Shown: one piece after another, positions 23,272 through 24,058 of the stretch
Position numbering within the stretch: the first letter of the stretch is position 1
How the letters are laid out: every line of letters starts with the position of its first letter
Origin: an uncultured Bacteroidales bacterium
GTDB lineage: Bacteria > Bacteroidota > Bacteroidia > Bacteroidales > WCHB1-69
DNA: 24,058 nucleotides
Reading direction: 5' to 3'
NCBI GenBank assembly: GCA_937901455.1
Contig: CALDIA010000036.1
Span: 1 to 24,058 of the forward strand
Notes under the pieces: generated by a model
Seen by the model: only the letters and a program-made list of their open reading frames with translations
Told to the model about the DNA's origin: nothing
Databases searched by the model: none
Made by a program: the position numbers and the translations under genes

Positions 23272-24058
23272 CACATCAGGTCATATGGGCATGGCTCTTT
23301 TCCGATGCGGGTGACGCGTTTCTTCCGGAATATGTAAGTGAGCGATATTTCAAAGGCACCCCGACCAGAGGTGGCAGTCACGAAGCGAGACACGTTGATG
23401 TCATAGCTGAGGCCGATACGGAAGTTCTGCCAGTCGAAGAAACCGTCGAGGATAAGAGCATCATTCCAGCGGTAGAATAGTCCGCCCCCAAGGGAGAAGA
23501 GGGTGGTGTAACTGTTTTTTTTCTGGAAGTATTCGATGTTGGTACCGAAGGTATATTCGCTGAAACGGCGTTGCCACGACATGTAGAGGCTGGGTTCCAA
23601 GGCCAGGCTGCGGCTCAGGCTGATATGCCCTAATCCATGCAATGTCCAGCGCATGGGTAACTGGTTGAATCCTTGGCTGAATGCCTCCTTGGGGAGGTTA
23701 AGGTGCGACACGCTGGCGCCAATCTGGTAACTGTCGGTCTTGTTGGGCGAGAAACTCCACAAGGCACCAACACCCAAGTCAAAGTATAGTTGCTTGGTGA
23801 CGTCAAAGATATCGTGTATGGGAATGGTGGGGTCGTAGTAGCCATGCTGGAATTGCTCGTCCAGGCGGGCGGCATAGTGGTTGTAGGCATTGTTGATAAT
23901 GCCCCCGTAAAGGCCGATACCGACCTTGTGGCGGTTTCGCTGGCCGATGTATCGAATAAGCGACAGTGAGCCGATGGCTTGCAGGGAGGTGTAGTTGAGG
24001 TCACCAGCTTTGTCGCCATTGAAGGAGATCCCGGCGCCAACCAAGGTCTGCCGGCGGT
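23271..24058 (-). CDS. PorP/SprF family T9SS outer-membrane protein (5' end beyond window)
   Basis: At least 261 residues are visible; the signal peptide and first strands lie past 24058. TLVGAGISFNGDKAGDLNYT, HKVGIGLYGGIINNAYNHYA and PMRWTLHGLGHISLSRSLAL are characteristic of the PorP/SprF family, which are outer-membrane beta-barrels. These proteins are needed for gliding or T9SS-related surface functions and typically sit just upstream of an OmpA/PD40 protein, as here. The stop (TGA, 23271-23273) overlaps the next gene's ATG by one base, so translation is probably coupled. PorP itself and the many paralogous SprF-like proteins cannot be told apart from this fragment. Confidence 0.88.
   Translation of the reverse strand, partial: RRQTLVGAGISFNGDKAGDLNYTSLQAIGSLSLIRYIGQRNRHKVGIGLYGGIINNAYNHYAARLDEQFQHGYYDPTIPIHDIFDVTKQLYFDLGVGALWSFSPNKTDSYQIGASVSHLNLPKEAFSQGFNQLPMRWTLHGLGHISLSRSLALEPSLYMSWQRRFSEYTFGTNIEYFQKKNSYTTLFSLGGGLFYRWNDALILDGFFDWQNFRIGLSYDINVSRFVTATSGRGAFEISLTYIFRKKRVTRIGKEPCPYDLM

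Overview
The window reads as a piece of a Bacteroidota chromosome, most likely Bacteroidales. The evidence is type IX secretion (T9SS) machinery and cargo (PorQ, PorP/SprF, an OmpA/PD40 partner, two proteins with type A C-terminal sorting domains), an MCE protein, a DUF3127 protein, Bacteroidetes-type promoters (TTG, 19-20 bp, TAnnTTTG), no evident Shine-Dalgarno sequences, and a TPP riboswitch in front of a TonB-dependent receptor. No rRNA, tRNA, CRISPR-cas locus or prophage is visible.

Layout. (1) 1-1335, minus: a GNAT-fold acyltransferase followed by the start of a short-chain dehydrogenase, a pair that could make (dihydro)ceramide. (2) 1668-10277, minus: a tightly packed run in transcription order of a T9SS cargo protein, a T9SS subtilase broken by two frameshifts, an MCE/MlaD protein, a DUF3127 OB-fold protein, a C40 (NlpC/P60) peptidase, MltG and a ROK sugar kinase. 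The lower half is an envelope and peptidoglycan operon; the upper half (about 7985-10277) is AT-rich and looks newer. (3) 10278-11634: an accessory, AT-rich, gene-poor stretch with a 36-bp direct repeat, one lipoprotein gene that has its own promoter and terminator, and a possible gene remnant. (4) 11635-14944, plus: porQ, then queF, queC, queD and queE, which cover preQ0/preQ1 synthesis from dihydroneopterin triphosphate for queuosine tRNA modification (folE, tgt and queA are not here). (5) 14986-17557, plus: promoter, TPP riboswitch, TonB-dependent receptor and terminator, a self-contained thiamine-uptake unit. (6) 17586-18121: a 536-bp non-coding element bounded by perfect 22-bp inverted repeats, wedged between that terminator and the next promoter. 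(7) 18143-19855, plus: an AGCS sodium:amino-acid symporter. (8) 19858-24058, minus: PorP/SprF (cut by the window edge), a PD40/OmpA-like protein, MenA and an acyl-ACP-thioesterase-family protein.

How the genes fit together: most are envelope genes. T9SS components appear at two loci and their cargo at a third. MltG and the C40 peptidase act on peptidoglycan, and the MCE protein probably moves lipid between membranes. MenA and the thioesterase-like protein sit together and might act on consecutive menaquinone steps. The least ordinary items are the mosaic, frameshifted subtilase fused tightly to the MCE gene, the inverted-repeat element before the symporter, and the 36-bp repeat carrying a promoter-like motif. 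I saw no clear new defence or mobile system.
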